From Roseinatronobacter sp. S2 (GTDB taxonomy: Bacteria > Pseudomonadota > Alphaproteobacteria > Rhodobacterales > Rhodobacteraceae): DNA of 64,000 nt. Each line of letters starts with the position of its first letter. Position 1 is the stretch's first letter. The stretch is taken from contig NZ_CP121115.1 of assembly GCF_029581395.1 (NCBI RefSeq), forward strand, positions 248,001 through 312,000. The letters are read 5' to 3'. The translations under genes and the position numbers were made by a program. Positions 8,342 to 17,042 of this stretch are shown here, piece after piece. Under the pieces are notes generated by a model. That model saw nothing but the letters and a program-made list of their open reading frames with translations, did not search any database and had not been told where the DNA came from.

Positions 8342-9153
8342 GTCTGTTGTCGCTATTTCAGAAGAAACTGGGTGTCCGGCCTATTGGCGCGCCTGCGGAC
8401 AGCGCCGAGATACCGGTGCTGGATCTGGAAGATGGTCCTGTCTACGCTGTGGGCGACACACATGGCAGCCTGTCATTATATAAAGAACTGGAAAACTCTA
8501 TCCTGCGCGACGCCGCTAAATTTTCCGGGGTTGCGACCATAGTTCTGCTGGGCGACATGATCGACAGAGGACCACAAACAGCCGCGTTGATCGACCACCT
8601 GCTGCGGCCCGCGCCAGCCCCGTTGCGCCGCGTTTGTTTGCGTGGAAACCACGAAGCCATGATGCTTGCATATCTGAACACGCCGACGGCCAATGCAAAC
8701 TGGCTGGATTTTGGCGGGGCCGAGACACTGGCATCTTACGGCATCAGCATGGACCCGGACGCACTGCGCCGCAGCCCTGAACGCAAACTGCGCCAGCTAC
8801 TGGCCGCGCATATTCCTGACAGCCATCTTTCATTCCTGCGCCGCACCCTACCCGGTTTGCATGTCGGCACTTATCTGCTGGCCCATGCTGGCGCCGATGC
8901 CCGCGCGCCCCTGACCGCGCAACCTTGGCAAGCCTTGCTTTGGGGCAGTGAGGGCCTGATCGCGCCCAATGACCTGACGCTTGTTCATGGGCACGTTATC
9001 ACGCCCGACCCTGAAATCGGTGCAAGATCGATCGGCATTGACACAGGTGCTTATGCGACAGGCAGGTTGACCAGCTTGCGCTTGATCGCAGGCCAGTCAC
9101 CTGCGGTTCTGACCCTCAAGGATGGGTCAGAGTTCAAGAAACTATCACAGTAA
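8338..9153 (+). CDS. PPP-family metallophosphoesterase in the EPS operon
   Basis: A 271-aa calcineurin-like phosphatase. The bimetal-site motifs appear in order: GDTHG (about residues 39-43), GDMIDRG (about 77-83), RGNHE (about 103-107), then a late LAHAGAD and LVHGH. This is the arrangement of bacterial PrpA/PrpB- and ApaH-like enzymes, which remove phosphate from Ser/Thr/Tyr residues or nucleotides. The start overlaps the polymerase stop by 4 bases (ATGA), so it is firmly part of the operon, and the next gene is the BY-kinase co-polymerase. A role in dephosphorylating that kinase is inference; cognate phosphatases of such kinases are usually of the low-molecular-weight PTP or PHP type. Confidence 0.88.
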   Translation: MSLLSLFQKKLGVRPIGAPADSAEIPVLDLEDGPVYAVGDTHGSLSLYKELENSILRDAAKFSGVATIVLLGDMIDRGPQTAALIDHLLRPAPAPLRRVCLRGNHEAMMLAYLNTPTANANWLDFGGAETLASYGISMDPDALRRSPERKLRQLLAAHIPDSHLSFLRRTLPGLHVGTYLLAHAGADARAPLTAQPWQALLWGSEGLIAPNDLTLVHGHVITPDPEIGARSIGIDTGAYATGRLTSLRLIAGQSPAVLTLKDGSEFKKLSQ

Positions 9154-9297
9154 CCCAAAAGTAAGTCGAAACCGGCGAAATTTGGCATAACGGAACAAAG
9201 ACGTCTTTTGTCTGCCGACCGCCAATGCTAACGAAACGGGGGCATGCTTGGCTTTGCCATGCTTAATAGGACATTTATCTTGGTCGAAGGAAGCAAC

Positions 9298-11490
9298 GTG
9301 GAGTCACCTGATATTGATCTGAAGGAAATCATAGGCATTCTGCGTCGTCAGGTCCGGCTTATTGCTTTATCCTTTGTTGTCGTGCTGGTGCCGGTGATCA
9401 TTTACCTGGCACTCGCAACTCCGATGTATCGTGCCACCGCGCTTATTGCGATTGATGCTGGTGAGTCCAATCTGCTGGACCCGCGCGAAGCGCAAAGCAG
9501 TCAAAGCGCTATCCTTAACTCTCGTGTCGATGGCGAGGTAGAGGTTCTGCGCGCTGATTCAACCATTTTGGCTGTCGTGGAAAAAGGTGATCTGGTGCGC
9601 GACCCTGAATTCGGGGCAAGTTTGGGGCTTCGTGAAAAGATCGCCATCGCCCTTGGTCTGGAAGGCGCAACTGACCGCCTGCGCCGCGCCGTCGGTCTGC
9701 GCACTGCGCCGCCCCGCTCTGGTGAGGCACTGGTCAGAAGCACAATCGGCAAAATGCGATCCTCGGTCGAGGTGCGCAGGCGTGGCCTGACATATCTGAT
9801 TTCCGTAGGCGTGACTTCGGCTGATCCGCAACGCGCGGCCGACTTGGCTAATCTGTATGTGGATACATACATCGAGCGTCAGGTCATCAACAAGACCGAC
9901 TCGATCATGGCGGCGCGGGACGTTTTGCAAAGGCAGACGGAGAACGCGCGCTTGAACCTGACCAGAATAGAGGATTCGCTGAATTCCTTTATCGATGACA
10001 ACCTCGCGCGGCTGGAAGCTTACAGCAACGACCCCTCTGTCAGCCGGATCAGGCGCGAGCTGGAATCTGCACAATCTTCGCGCACCACCAATCTTGCTGC
10101 GCTTGAAGCATCGGAAGACGCGGCAGCACGCAGTGACTGGATGACCGTGGCCGCAACGCTGGAAGATACCGCGATAGAGCAATTGGCGCGCGAACGGGAA
10201 AGCCTGCTTAACCGGCTGAGTGGCGAGACAGCAGGTTCGCAGGCAGAGGTCGATCTTCGTGCGGCCCTCGACTCGATTGAACAGAACCTGACCCAGTCAC
10301 TGGCCGAAGTCCAGGACACAGTCGAGACGCAGCTTGCGTCCATCGCGCAAAACGAAGCCGAGGCCCGAGAGCAGTTGCGCGATGCCTTGTTGCGCACTGA
10401 TATGTCTTCGGAGGTCATTTCTGACCTTTTCAACCTGCAACAAAACGCCACGATTGCCCGTGAACAATATCAACGTTTGCTGTCGCGCGTTCAGGATCTG
10501 AATGCACTGGCCAATGTCCAGATTTCAGATGCGCGGGTCGTCTCGGAAGCGCTTCCCCCAACATCGGCCGCATCACCGAACAAGCGGCTGATCATTTCTG
10601 CGACTTTGGTTATTGCTATCGGCCTTGGGATCGGAATTGCACTGTTGAATGAATACTATATCGGCGGCATCACGTCACTGGCGCAACTTGGCAATCTAAG
10701 TGCGGCGCGTGCCGTGGGCGCAATTCCCGACACATCGCCCAACGGAGATGTGCAACTTTTGGGCAATCAGATTCTTGATGCGCCGCTATCACAGTATGCC
10801 GAGAGTTTCCGGAAATTGCGACTCGCGTTGGATACCAACCTGAATCAAAGTCGTGCCGAACGCATGCAGGGTGGCGAAGTGAAAACGCCGGGAACTGTGA
10901 TCCTCGTATCCTCCGCCCTGCCGGGCGAAGGCAAGTCAACCTCGGCCATTGCCTTGGCGCGAACCTATGCAGCATCCGGTAAACGCACCTTGTTGATTGA
11001 CTGCGACCTGCGCAAACCATCGATTGCGCATTACCTTGACGCCAATCAGGAACACGGTCTGATCGACTATCTGGACCCCGATAGCACGCACAAGCAACTG
11101 GAACCGTTTGCCGATGTCCTGAAGAACCTGATTATTGTGCCCGCAGGCCATCGCAGCACCAAGCCAACGGATCAGTTGATTAATTCAGAACTGTTTCTGA
11201 CTATGATTTCGACAGTCCGCGAAGAATTCGACATCGTGATTCTGGACAGTCCTCCGGTTCTGCCGGTGGTAGATAGCCGGTATCTGGCCCAGGTCGCTGA
11301 TATCATTGTGATGATCGTGCGATTTGCCAATACGACACAAAGCGAATTCCGCGAGGCCGCGACACAATTGGCCGAAGTGGCGCAACCGGGGGTCCGCCTG
11401 TTGGGTGCGCTGAACCGCAACGCGGGCAATACCAGTCGTCGCTATTATGAAAGCGGCTATGCAGGCTATTACGGTGAAGAAAAGGCCTGA
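9298..11490 (+). CDS. Wzc-type polysaccharide co-polymerase with BY-kinase domain
   Basis: A single-chain polysaccharide co-polymerase and tyrosine autokinase, about 730 aa from GTG 9298, which has AAGGAAG 5 bases before it; earlier in-frame starts (9244, 9259) lack a site. Order: Wzz domain with first membrane helix (about 20-40), a long coiled-coil periplasmic region with a PNKR motif near 420, second helix (about 432-450), then the cytoplasmic kinase with Walker A GEGKST (about 545), Walker A' LLIDCDLRKP (about 567) and Walker B IVILDSPP (about 648). The tail RRYYESGYAGYYGEEKA carries the tyrosine cluster that is autophosphorylated. It controls chain length and export of the EPS made by the upstream genes. 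Confidence 0.93.
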   Translation: MESPDIDLKEIIGILRRQVRLIALSFVVVLVPVIIYLALATPMYRATALIAIDAGESNLLDPREAQSSQSAILNSRVDGEVEVLRADSTILAVVEKGDLVRDPEFGASLGLREKIAIALGLEGATDRLRRAVGLRTAPPRSGEALVRSTIGKMRSSVEVRRRGLTYLISVGVTSADPQRAADLANLYVDTYIERQVINKTDSIMAARDVLQRQTENARLNLTRIEDSLNSFIDDNLARLEAYSNDPSVSRIRRELESAQSSRTTNLAALEASEDAAARSDWMTVAATLEDTAIEQLARERESLLNRLSGETAGSQAEVDLRAALDSIEQNLTQSLAEVQDTVETQLASIAQNEAEAREQLRDALLRTDMSSEVISDLFNLQQNATIAREQYQRLLSRVQDLNALANVQISDARVVSEALPPTSAASPNKRLIISATLVIAIGLGIGIALLNEYYIGGITSLAQLGNLSAARAVGAIPDTSPNGDVQLLGNQILDAPLSQYAESFRKLRLALDTNLNQSRAERMQGGEVKTPGTVILVSSALPGEGKSTSAIALARTYAASGKRTLLIDCDLRKPSIAHYLDANQEHGLIDYLDPDSTHKQLEPFADVLKNLIIVPAGHRSTKPTDQLINSELFLTMISTVREEFDIVILDSPPVLPVVDSRYLAQVADIIVMIVRFANTTQSEFREAATQLAEVAQPGVRLLGALNRNAGNTSRRYYESGYAGYYGEEKA

Positions 11491-12052
11491 TACTGGATTC
11501 TGACACGAATAAAGCAATTTCAGAAAAAGTTGATAGACTTTTTCGGCTCAAAATTGCGACGAAACAGAAGCTTAAAGCGTTTCTGGCGGTTCAACGAAAC
11601 GCCGAAACGCTTTAGGTGCCACCACCCTGACTGCTTCTTATGGGCCGCGTGGCCTTGCGCACCACAGCAACTCCGCACAGCCCAATCACCGGGCATCCGA
11701 CCCTTTGAACTCTGCCTGGCGGTGTATTTCCGCGTGACCAGATGGACACGCCGGCGAACAGATTGGCAAAGGGCGGCAGCAACGCCGGAGACGTTTTCCC
11801 CCTTTATGCTGTGCGCACCTGCACGATACCCGAAGCACCCTGCCCGGAACCAACTTGCGTTGCAGGCCAGGTCGTGAACAAGCCGCGCTTGCACTTCACG
11901 GCAGACACATAAAATCCAATTGAATTGCCATTGTGGCGCCGCAAAGCGGTCACGTCAGGGCAAGGCTGACAGCGTCAAATCCCAACAGGTCGGGAGTGGG
12001 TCTCGGCCGGATCAGGGCCAGAAGGCCCTTCATCCAATTCGGGATATTCGAC
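11491..12052. other. 560-bp gap with one inverted repeat
   Basis: No frame here shows a credible protein. AAAGCGTTTC(T)GGCG (11574-11588) pairs with CGCC(G)AAACGCTTT (11600-11613) to form a long hairpin about 80 bases after the co-polymerase stop. It lacks a strong T-tail, but probably ends the EPS operon transcript. Confidence 0.5.
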
Positions 12053-12580
12053 ATGCTGAACATAGTTCCCCCGCCGCAGCGGGCATTGAACTTTTGGCCT
12101 TTTTCCAACAAGACATCTTTGACATTGCATCAGATGCGGGCAGCATTGGCCAGCATATTGATCATCGCGTTATTGCAGGGGGCCGGGCCTGCCTTTGGAC
12201 AGGCGGCGCCTGTCAACGTGGTTCGCAATGACCTTGGCGGCAGTATCCCTGCCCGTCTGGAGATGATTACCCAGTTGCGCAACGCTGGACACCGCATCGA
12301 GATACGCGGCAACTGCGCCTCTGCGTGCACAATGTATCTTGGCCTGCCCAATACCTGTGTCGCACGGAATGCGCGACTTGGCTTTCATGGCCCGTCTTCG
12401 CAATATTACGGTATCTCTTTGTCCCCGCGCGAATTTGACTATTGGTCAAAGGTTATGGCCGATCATTATCCGGGGGCACTTCGTAACTGGTTCATGACAA
12501 CGGCCCGCCATACCACCATGGGGATCATCACCATCACTGGTGCCGAGGCGATCCGCCTGGGCGCGCGTGCCTGCGCATAA
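12053..12580 (+). CDS. COG3904-type periplasmic protein with ClpP/crotonase-like fold
   Basis: A 175-aa protein from ATG 12053; ATG 12134 is an equally possible start and would give a cleaner signal peptide (MRAALASILIIALLQGAGPA, cleavage near FGQA). The mature part carries the core I-x-I-x-G-x-C-A-S-A-C-T-M-Y-L followed by an H-G-P segment, typical of exported COG3904 proteins related to ClpP-like proteases and crotonases. The serine of CASAC is at the place of the catalytic serine in SppA/ClpP relatives, but activity is unproven for this family. It stands alone between the EPS operon and galU. Confidence 0.7.
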   Translation: MLNIVPPPQRALNFWPFSNKTSLTLHQMRAALASILIIALLQGAGPAFGQAAPVNVVRNDLGGSIPARLEMITQLRNAGHRIEIRGNCASACTMYLGLPNTCVARNARLGFHGPSSQYYGISLSPREFDYWSKVMADHYPGALRNWFMTTARHTTMGIITITGAEAIRLGARACA

Positions 12581-12970
12581 CACCAGCGCCTGAAACGACA
12601 CTGACCCCGTGAATAGTCCGGGTTATTGGCCCATCCTATTTCATGCACCTGTCTGCCCCTGAAGCGGCGATAAACGACCAGCGCCAGTAAGCCGCCATCG
12701 CGAAACAACGCGCCGAGAGATGGGAACCCCATTTCCGGCGCGACTGCACACACACCATAACAAGATCAAGGGCGCATGCTGTGACAAGGCGTTCTGCTCG
12801 CGTTGGGGATAACATTCTGGTGCAGCACATAAATTAGCCGCCCAATGGCCAAAACCATTCCGACAGTTCAAAGAATCTGGCGCATTTTATTGACGCTGAT
12901 GGGCAATGTTTGGCATGTCGGGTAAAGGTGCAATGCCAATGGTACCAAAGTTTACAATAAGGGACGCATT
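12581..12970. other. 390-bp gap before galU with a hairpin
   Basis: No credible gene. CGCGCCG (12709-12715) pairs with CGGCGCG (12736-12742), with an inner ATGGG/CCCAT stem, making a compact hairpin in the middle of the gap. There is no T-tail, so its role is unclear. The galU promoter must lie to its right. Confidence 0.4.
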
Positions 12971-13855
12971 ATGACACGGATCACCAAAGCCGTTTTCCCC
13001 GTAGCTGGCTTGGGGACACGGTTCCTGCCCGCCACCAAGGCGATGCCAAAAGAACTGCTGCCAATCATAGACAAACCGATCGTGCAACATGCCGTAGAAG
13101 AAGCGATTGCGGCGGGAATTACCGAGCTTATCTTTGTCACCGGGCGCAACAAGCGCGCCGTTGGGGACCATTTTGACACGAACCTTGAACTGGAAAACCA
13201 GCTGGCGCAGGCTGGCAAAACAGAAATGCGTGACATGGTGCGAAATATCGTGCCCAATGGCGTATCATGCATCTTCATTCGTCAACCTGCCCCCCTTGGC
13301 CTAGGGCATGCCGTCATGTGCGCGGCCCCCGCCGTCGGCGATGTCCCGTTTGCAGTGCTTCTGGCCGATGATTTCATGCGCGGCCCGGTCCTGCCAACCC
13401 AAATGCTGCTGGACGCACATGAAGCCACGCCCGGCAATTTCCTTTCGGTTGGCGAAGTCCCGATCGAAGATGTCCATAAATTCGGGATCGTGAAGCCCGG
13501 TGCCACACGCGCTGACGGGACGGTTGAGGTTCTGAAAATCGTGGAAAAGCCGCGACAGCAGGACGCACCATCGCAGATTGCATCCTATGGGCGCTATGTA
13601 TTCGAGCCAGAGATTTTCGATATTCTGAAGGGTCTGGCACCCGGTGCAGGCGGCGAAATCCAGTTGGCAGATGCAATCGACATTCTGGCAGCACAAGGCA
13701 AGGTTTCGGCACTCATCAATACCTCGCGCCGCTATGATTGCGGATCAAAGCGTGGGTATCTGCATGCAATTTTCGACGTCGCGCAGGAAGACCCACACTA
13801 CCGCGACTTCATGCTGGACCTGATGCGGCGCGCGCTGAAAGATGCAGAAAGCTAA
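12971..13855 (+). CDS. galU: UTP-glucose-1-phosphate uridylyltransferase
   Basis: Makes UDP-glucose from UTP and glucose-1-phosphate, the activated sugar for EPS, lipopolysaccharide and other glucosylations. The 294-aa length is normal. Visible motifs are the N-terminal nucleotide-binding loop VFPVAGLGTRFLPATKAMPKE (residues 8-28), the substrate segment LGLGHAVMCA and V-L-L-A-D-D with the metal-binding aspartates, EKP in the middle, and the C-terminal Y-D-C-G-S-K-R-G-Y. AAGGGA precedes the ATG. The gene stands alone but next to the EPS locus, so supply of precursor is its likely job here. Confidence 0.96.
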   Translation: MTRITKAVFPVAGLGTRFLPATKAMPKELLPIIDKPIVQHAVEEAIAAGITELIFVTGRNKRAVGDHFDTNLELENQLAQAGKTEMRDMVRNIVPNGVSCIFIRQPAPLGLGHAVMCAAPAVGDVPFAVLLADDFMRGPVLPTQMLLDAHEATPGNFLSVGEVPIEDVHKFGIVKPGATRADGTVEVLKIVEKPRQQDAPSQIASYGRYVFEPEIFDILKGLAPGAGGEIQLADAIDILAAQGKVSALINTSRRYDCGSKRGYLHAIFDVAQEDPHYRDFMLDLMRRALKDAES

Positions 13856-14083
13856 GCGGCAACAATCCCTGCGGCCGCAGCGGCGCGGCTTCTGCATGCT
13901 GTAGCAATTGCAGACGCACTTTCGAAATAACTTACGGACAATTGACACGATCAGGCGGCTTGCGTGGCGTAGGGTTTCGACACTGTATACCCGCCTGACG
14001 GGTCCTGGATTATGGTGCGCATGCTTGTATTGCTTTCTGTAAACTTGTAATATCCACTTTCTTATTATTAGGAAGCGGGCAGG
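13856..14083. promoter_or_regulatory. Promoter region of the sugar-acid kinase gene
   Basis: A 228-bp gap. Near its right end TTCTGTAAACTTGTAA (14035-14050) is almost the reverse complement of a box at 22215-22230 before the alcohol dehydrogenase gene (15 of 16 positions match), and is the best candidate operator for the neighbouring GntR regulator. Confidence 0.5.
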
Positions 14084-15124
14084 ATGCGGCTACTCTTGAT
14101 TTCGGACGATCTGACAGGTGCGCTTGATAGTGCCGTCGCGTTTGTTCAGCGTGGCCTTTCCGTCATATGTGCGCTTGATGAAAGCGCCATTCCTGCCGCT
14201 GTTGCGCAAGATCCGGATGTGCTTGCCGTATCCCTAAACAGCCGTGAAATAACTGAAAACCAAATGAAAATTCGCCTATCCGGCGTGTTTGACACTCTTC
14301 AAGATTTACCGAAGTGGCGCGATGCAGTCCTGTTCAAGAAAATTGACAGCCGCCTGAAAGGGCATCTGCGGGCGGAAATGTCCATGCTGTCCTTTGCGCG
14401 CCCCTGCGTAGTGGTCTGCCCTGCTGTTCCGCGTCTGGGCCGGGTTGTAAAGGACGGCTATCTGCAAGGGACCGGTGTAAGCGCCCCGATTGATATCGCC
14501 GAAAAACTTGGGCTGGACAGAAGCCATGTGATCGACGCGCAAAATGCAGATGATCTGAATGCCGCTTTGCGCAATTCTGATCCTTCATCCACCTTGTTTG
14601 TCGGTGCTGCGGGTCTGGCCGAAGCGTTGGCGTGCAGGCTGCACCCGACTGGTAAGTCTGGCACACTGAAACCGTTTGCGGGGTCGTCGATTTTCGCAAT
14701 CGGGTCGCGTGATCCTGTTACACTGGATCAGTTGACATCCTTAAGTGCTACAGCCGCACCAAACGGGGCAGTGCCTGCCATACCGTCTGCCCACTTGGCG
14801 GTCGTTCAAATGACCGAAGGTGCCGCGCCTGTTGCGCCAGAGATCGCAGGCGCGGAGTTCGCGCGCGGAATTGCGCAATTCATAAAGCTGCATCAGCCTG
14901 CAAATTTGCTGGCATGTGGCGGGGAAACTGCTGCTGCCATTTTGCGCCAGCTTGGTGCACGACTTTTACGGGTTGATGCGGAATTGCAGGCGGGTGTGCC
15001 GGTATCGCGGTTGTTGGACGGGTATCCGGGCCTGCGTTTGATTTCGAAGTCGGGTGGATTTGGCGGGCCGGACACGCTTGCGGAAATCGCCGATATGTTT
15101 AGGCTGCCAGCCACAAACTCTTGA
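14084..15124 (+). CDS. Four-carbon acid sugar kinase family protein (DUF1537)
   Basis: A 346-aa member of the DUF1537 kinase family, which phosphorylates tetronates such as D-threonate or D-/L-erythronate at O4. The N-terminal domain has the substrate motif SDDLTGA (residues 8-14) and K-K-I-D-S-R-L-K-G-H (about 85-94); the C-terminal nucleotide domain has ACGGETAAAIL and the end motif KSGGFGGPDTL. It is shorter than the usual 400-430 residues, the gap being mainly between the two domains. GCAGG is 1 base and AGGAAG 8 bases before the ATG. Together with the PdxA-like enzyme at 16049 it matches the known kinase plus 4-phosphotetronate dehydrogenase route to dihydroxyacetone phosphate. Confidence 0.87.
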   Translation: MRLLLISDDLTGALDSAVAFVQRGLSVICALDESAIPAAVAQDPDVLAVSLNSREITENQMKIRLSGVFDTLQDLPKWRDAVLFKKIDSRLKGHLRAEMSMLSFARPCVVVCPAVPRLGRVVKDGYLQGTGVSAPIDIAEKLGLDRSHVIDAQNADDLNAALRNSDPSSTLFVGAAGLAEALACRLHPTGKSGTLKPFAGSSIFAIGSRDPVTLDQLTSLSATAAPNGAVPAIPSAHLAVVQMTEGAAPVAPEIAGAEFARGIAQFIKLHQPANLLACGGETAAAILRQLGARLLRVDAELQAGVPVSRLLDGYPGLRLISKSGGFGGPDTLAEIADMFRLPATNS

Positions 15125-15142
15125 TGAAAGGCCGCATTTCCT

Positions 15143-15895
15143 GTGTCTATCTCTCGTATTTCCAGCGGTGTTGAGAAACCGAAAGCGACCTTGTCTGACA
15201 GGGTTTATTTCGCGCTTTATAGTCGCATATCGAACGGTGACTATGCGATCAACCAACGCTTGCCGTCGGAAAATACGCTGTCCGGCGAATTGGGGGTTTC
15301 GCGGCCTGTTCTGCGAATTGCACTTGAGAAGCTGCGCAGTGAAGGCATCATCTATTCGCGGCAAGGTGCTGGGAATTTTGTTCGTGCGGCGGCGTCCAAA
15401 CCGGTTGGGTTTGCGCGGGTCGAAACACTGGCCGATGTGCAACGCTGCTACGAATTTCGCATCACGATTGAAACCGCCGCAGCAGAATGCGCCGCATTGC
15501 GTCAGAACAAGGCAGTGCTTGATGAAATAGAACATGCGCTGGATATGATGCGCATGGCGACCGGCAGCCGGGAACACCGCGAAGACGCAGATTTCGCCTT
15601 TCATATGGCAATTACCAAAGGCGCGAATAACCAGTATTTTGAAGCGTCAATGCGCGCCTTGCGCGAACATATTTATGTTGGAATGCGCATGCATGGCGAA
15701 TCCCTTATGACGGATGGGGCGGTGGCACTTCAGGCAGTGCTGGAAGAACATGCTGCCATCTTTGATGCGATAAGCGACAGAAACGGCACCTTGGCCGCGA
15801 ACCTGATGCGCACGCATCTGGAGCATTCCCGCGACCGCCTGTTTGGTGGGGGGCTGCTGGATCTAAGGATGAAAGAGCGCCCCCCCGGCACCTGA
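15143..15895 (+). CDS. GntR-family regulator, FadR subfamily
   Basis: A 250-aa DNA-binding regulator. The winged helix (about residues 15-85) has L-P-S-E-N-T-L-S-G-E-L-G-V-S-R-P-V-L-R-I-A-L-E-K-L and G-I-I-Y-S-R-Q-G-A-G-N-F-V. The FCD effector domain follows (about 95-230) with the metal-binding D and H residues, seen in EDADFAFHMAI and the late H-x-x-x-x-x-A-I and HLEHSR motifs. GTG 15143 is the only good start. The gene follows the kinase by 18 bases and is probably co-transcribed with it. It likely controls the divergent and distal catabolic genes through the TGTAAAC boxes. Confidence 0.88.
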   Translation: MSISRISSGVEKPKATLSDRVYFALYSRISNGDYAINQRLPSENTLSGELGVSRPVLRIALEKLRSEGIIYSRQGAGNFVRAAASKPVGFARVETLADVQRCYEFRITIETAAAECAALRQNKAVLDEIEHALDMMRMATGSREHREDADFAFHMAITKGANNQYFEASMRALREHIYVGMRMHGESLMTDGAVALQAVLEEHAAIFDAISDRNGTLAANLMRTHLEHSRDRLFGGGLLDLRMKERPPGT

Positions 15896-15957
15896 CAATT
15901 CCGGACGCTGGCGCGCATTCAGTCATATTTGCGCGCCATATGAACCAGCGCATGTTG

Positions 15958-16050
15958 CTCAAAAGTGGGAACCGGTTTTGAGCTTCTCGAACATACGAAA
16001 TCAATAAGTTAGAGCATATCTCGTGAATGCGAATGAACGTGATATGCTCT
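15958..16050. repeat. Palindromic intergenic element
   Basis: Two linked structures: CAAAAGTGGGAACCGGTTTTG (15960-15980), an imperfect palindrome, and AGAGCATATC (16011-16020) pairing with GATATGCTCT (16041-16050). The first motif resembles intergenic palindromes scattered in many alphaproteobacterial genomes. The second stem ends exactly at the stop of the convergent PdxA-like gene and could serve as terminator for both genes. Confidence 0.6.
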
Positions 16051-17029
16051 AGCGACCCGACACCGCCAGCTTGCCTGCATAGTCCAGCGCGGCCAGCATG
16101 TTCACATGATTTGCGCGCCCGCTGCCCGCTATATCGAAGGCCGTTCCGTGATCGACTGAACAGCGGTCAAGCGGCAAGCCCAGTGACACATTGACGGCCG
16201 TATCAAATGCAATCAGCTTGATCGGGATATGCCCCTGATCGTGGTATTGTGCAATGACAAGGTCAAACCCGCCAGTATTGGCGCGGTGAAATACCGTATC
16301 GGCGGAAATGGGTCCGGCAACGTTGATCCCCTCGGCGCGCGCGGCGGCGACACCCGGCGCGATCTGTGCATCATCCTCGCGGCCGAACAGACCATTTTCG
16401 CCACAATGGGGATTGATGCCTGCAACCGCGATCCGCGGGTTTTCCAGCCCCATACGCTGCAAATGACGGTGCCCCATGCGAATTGTATCGCGGACACGTT
16501 CGGGTGTGGCGCGCCCGATTGCATCCTTTAGGGATACATGGGTCGACACATGCAACACATTCAGCGTGGGCGATGCCAACAGCATCCAGCTGGACCCCGC
16601 ATTCGTCAGATGGGCCAGCATGCCCGTATGCCCGTCATAGTGATGACCGGCAAGGTTAAGCGCTTCCTTGTTAATCGGGGCCGTCACAATGCCCTGCGCC
16701 TGCCCTGACATGGCCAGTTTCACAGCGGTTTCAATATAGCGAAATGATGCCTCGCCACAGGCAGGGGACAAGACGCCGAACTGCCCCGGCAAATCCGGCA
16801 CATCCACATGAAGCACGCGCAACGCGCCCATAGCCGTGGGTTGGTCGAACGGCGACAATGCAAGTGTCAGGCCGCACACATCTACCGCGCGGGCCAGCGT
16901 TGGCAAATCGCCGATAACGGCATAACGCGCGCGCTGCTGCTCGGGCAGCGCCGCCATTGCCTTTACGGTGACTTCTGCGCCCACTCCGGATGGATCACCC
17001 ATGGTAATGACAATGGGGGTCGTGTTCAT
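16049..17029 (-). CDS. PdxA-like 4-phospho-tetronate/4-hydroxythreonine-4-phosphate dehydrogenase
   Basis: A 326-aa NAD-dependent metal enzyme of the PdxA family. ATG 17029 is the start (GGAG 7 bases upstream, and [17 protein letters not shown] is the family N-terminus). Metal and substrate motifs are present: [14 protein letters not shown] (about 130-143), [16 protein letters not shown] (about 210) and [10 protein letters not shown] (about 255). PdxA proper makes a vitamin B6 precursor, but PdxA2 paralogues next to DUF1537 kinases oxidise and decarboxylate 4-phosphotetronates to dihydroxyacetone phosphate. The context here favours the PdxA2 role. It is the last gene of a minus-strand operon that begins with tctB. 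Confidence 0.9.
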   Translation of the reverse strand: MNTTPIVITMGDPSGVGAEVTVKAMAALPEQQRARYAVIGDLPTLARAVDVCGLTLALSPFDQPTAMGALRVLHVDVPDLPGQFGVLSPACGEASFRYIETAVKLAMSGQAQGIVTAPINKEALNLAGHHYDGHTGMLAHLTNAGSSWMLLASPTLNVLHVSTHVSLKDAIGRATPERVRDTIRMGHRHLQRMGLENPRIAVAGINPHCGENGLFGREDDAQIAPGVAAARAEGINVAGPISADTVFHRANTGGFDLVIAQYHDQGHIPIKLIAFDTAVNVSLGLPLDRCSVDHGTAFDIAGSGRANHVNMLAALDYAGKLAVSGR

Positions 17030-17042
17030 ACTAAGCTCCAGT

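Noticed and set aside
12641..12871. Minus-strand frames before galU as a transposase remnant
   Set aside because: Short, Arg/Cys-rich, no DDE motif and no terminal inverted repeats.
14084..15124. Kinase gene as a truncated pseudogene because it is short
   Set aside because: Both domain signatures (SDDLTGA and KSGGFGGPDTL) and a good ribosome binding site are intact, so it is treated as a short functional member.
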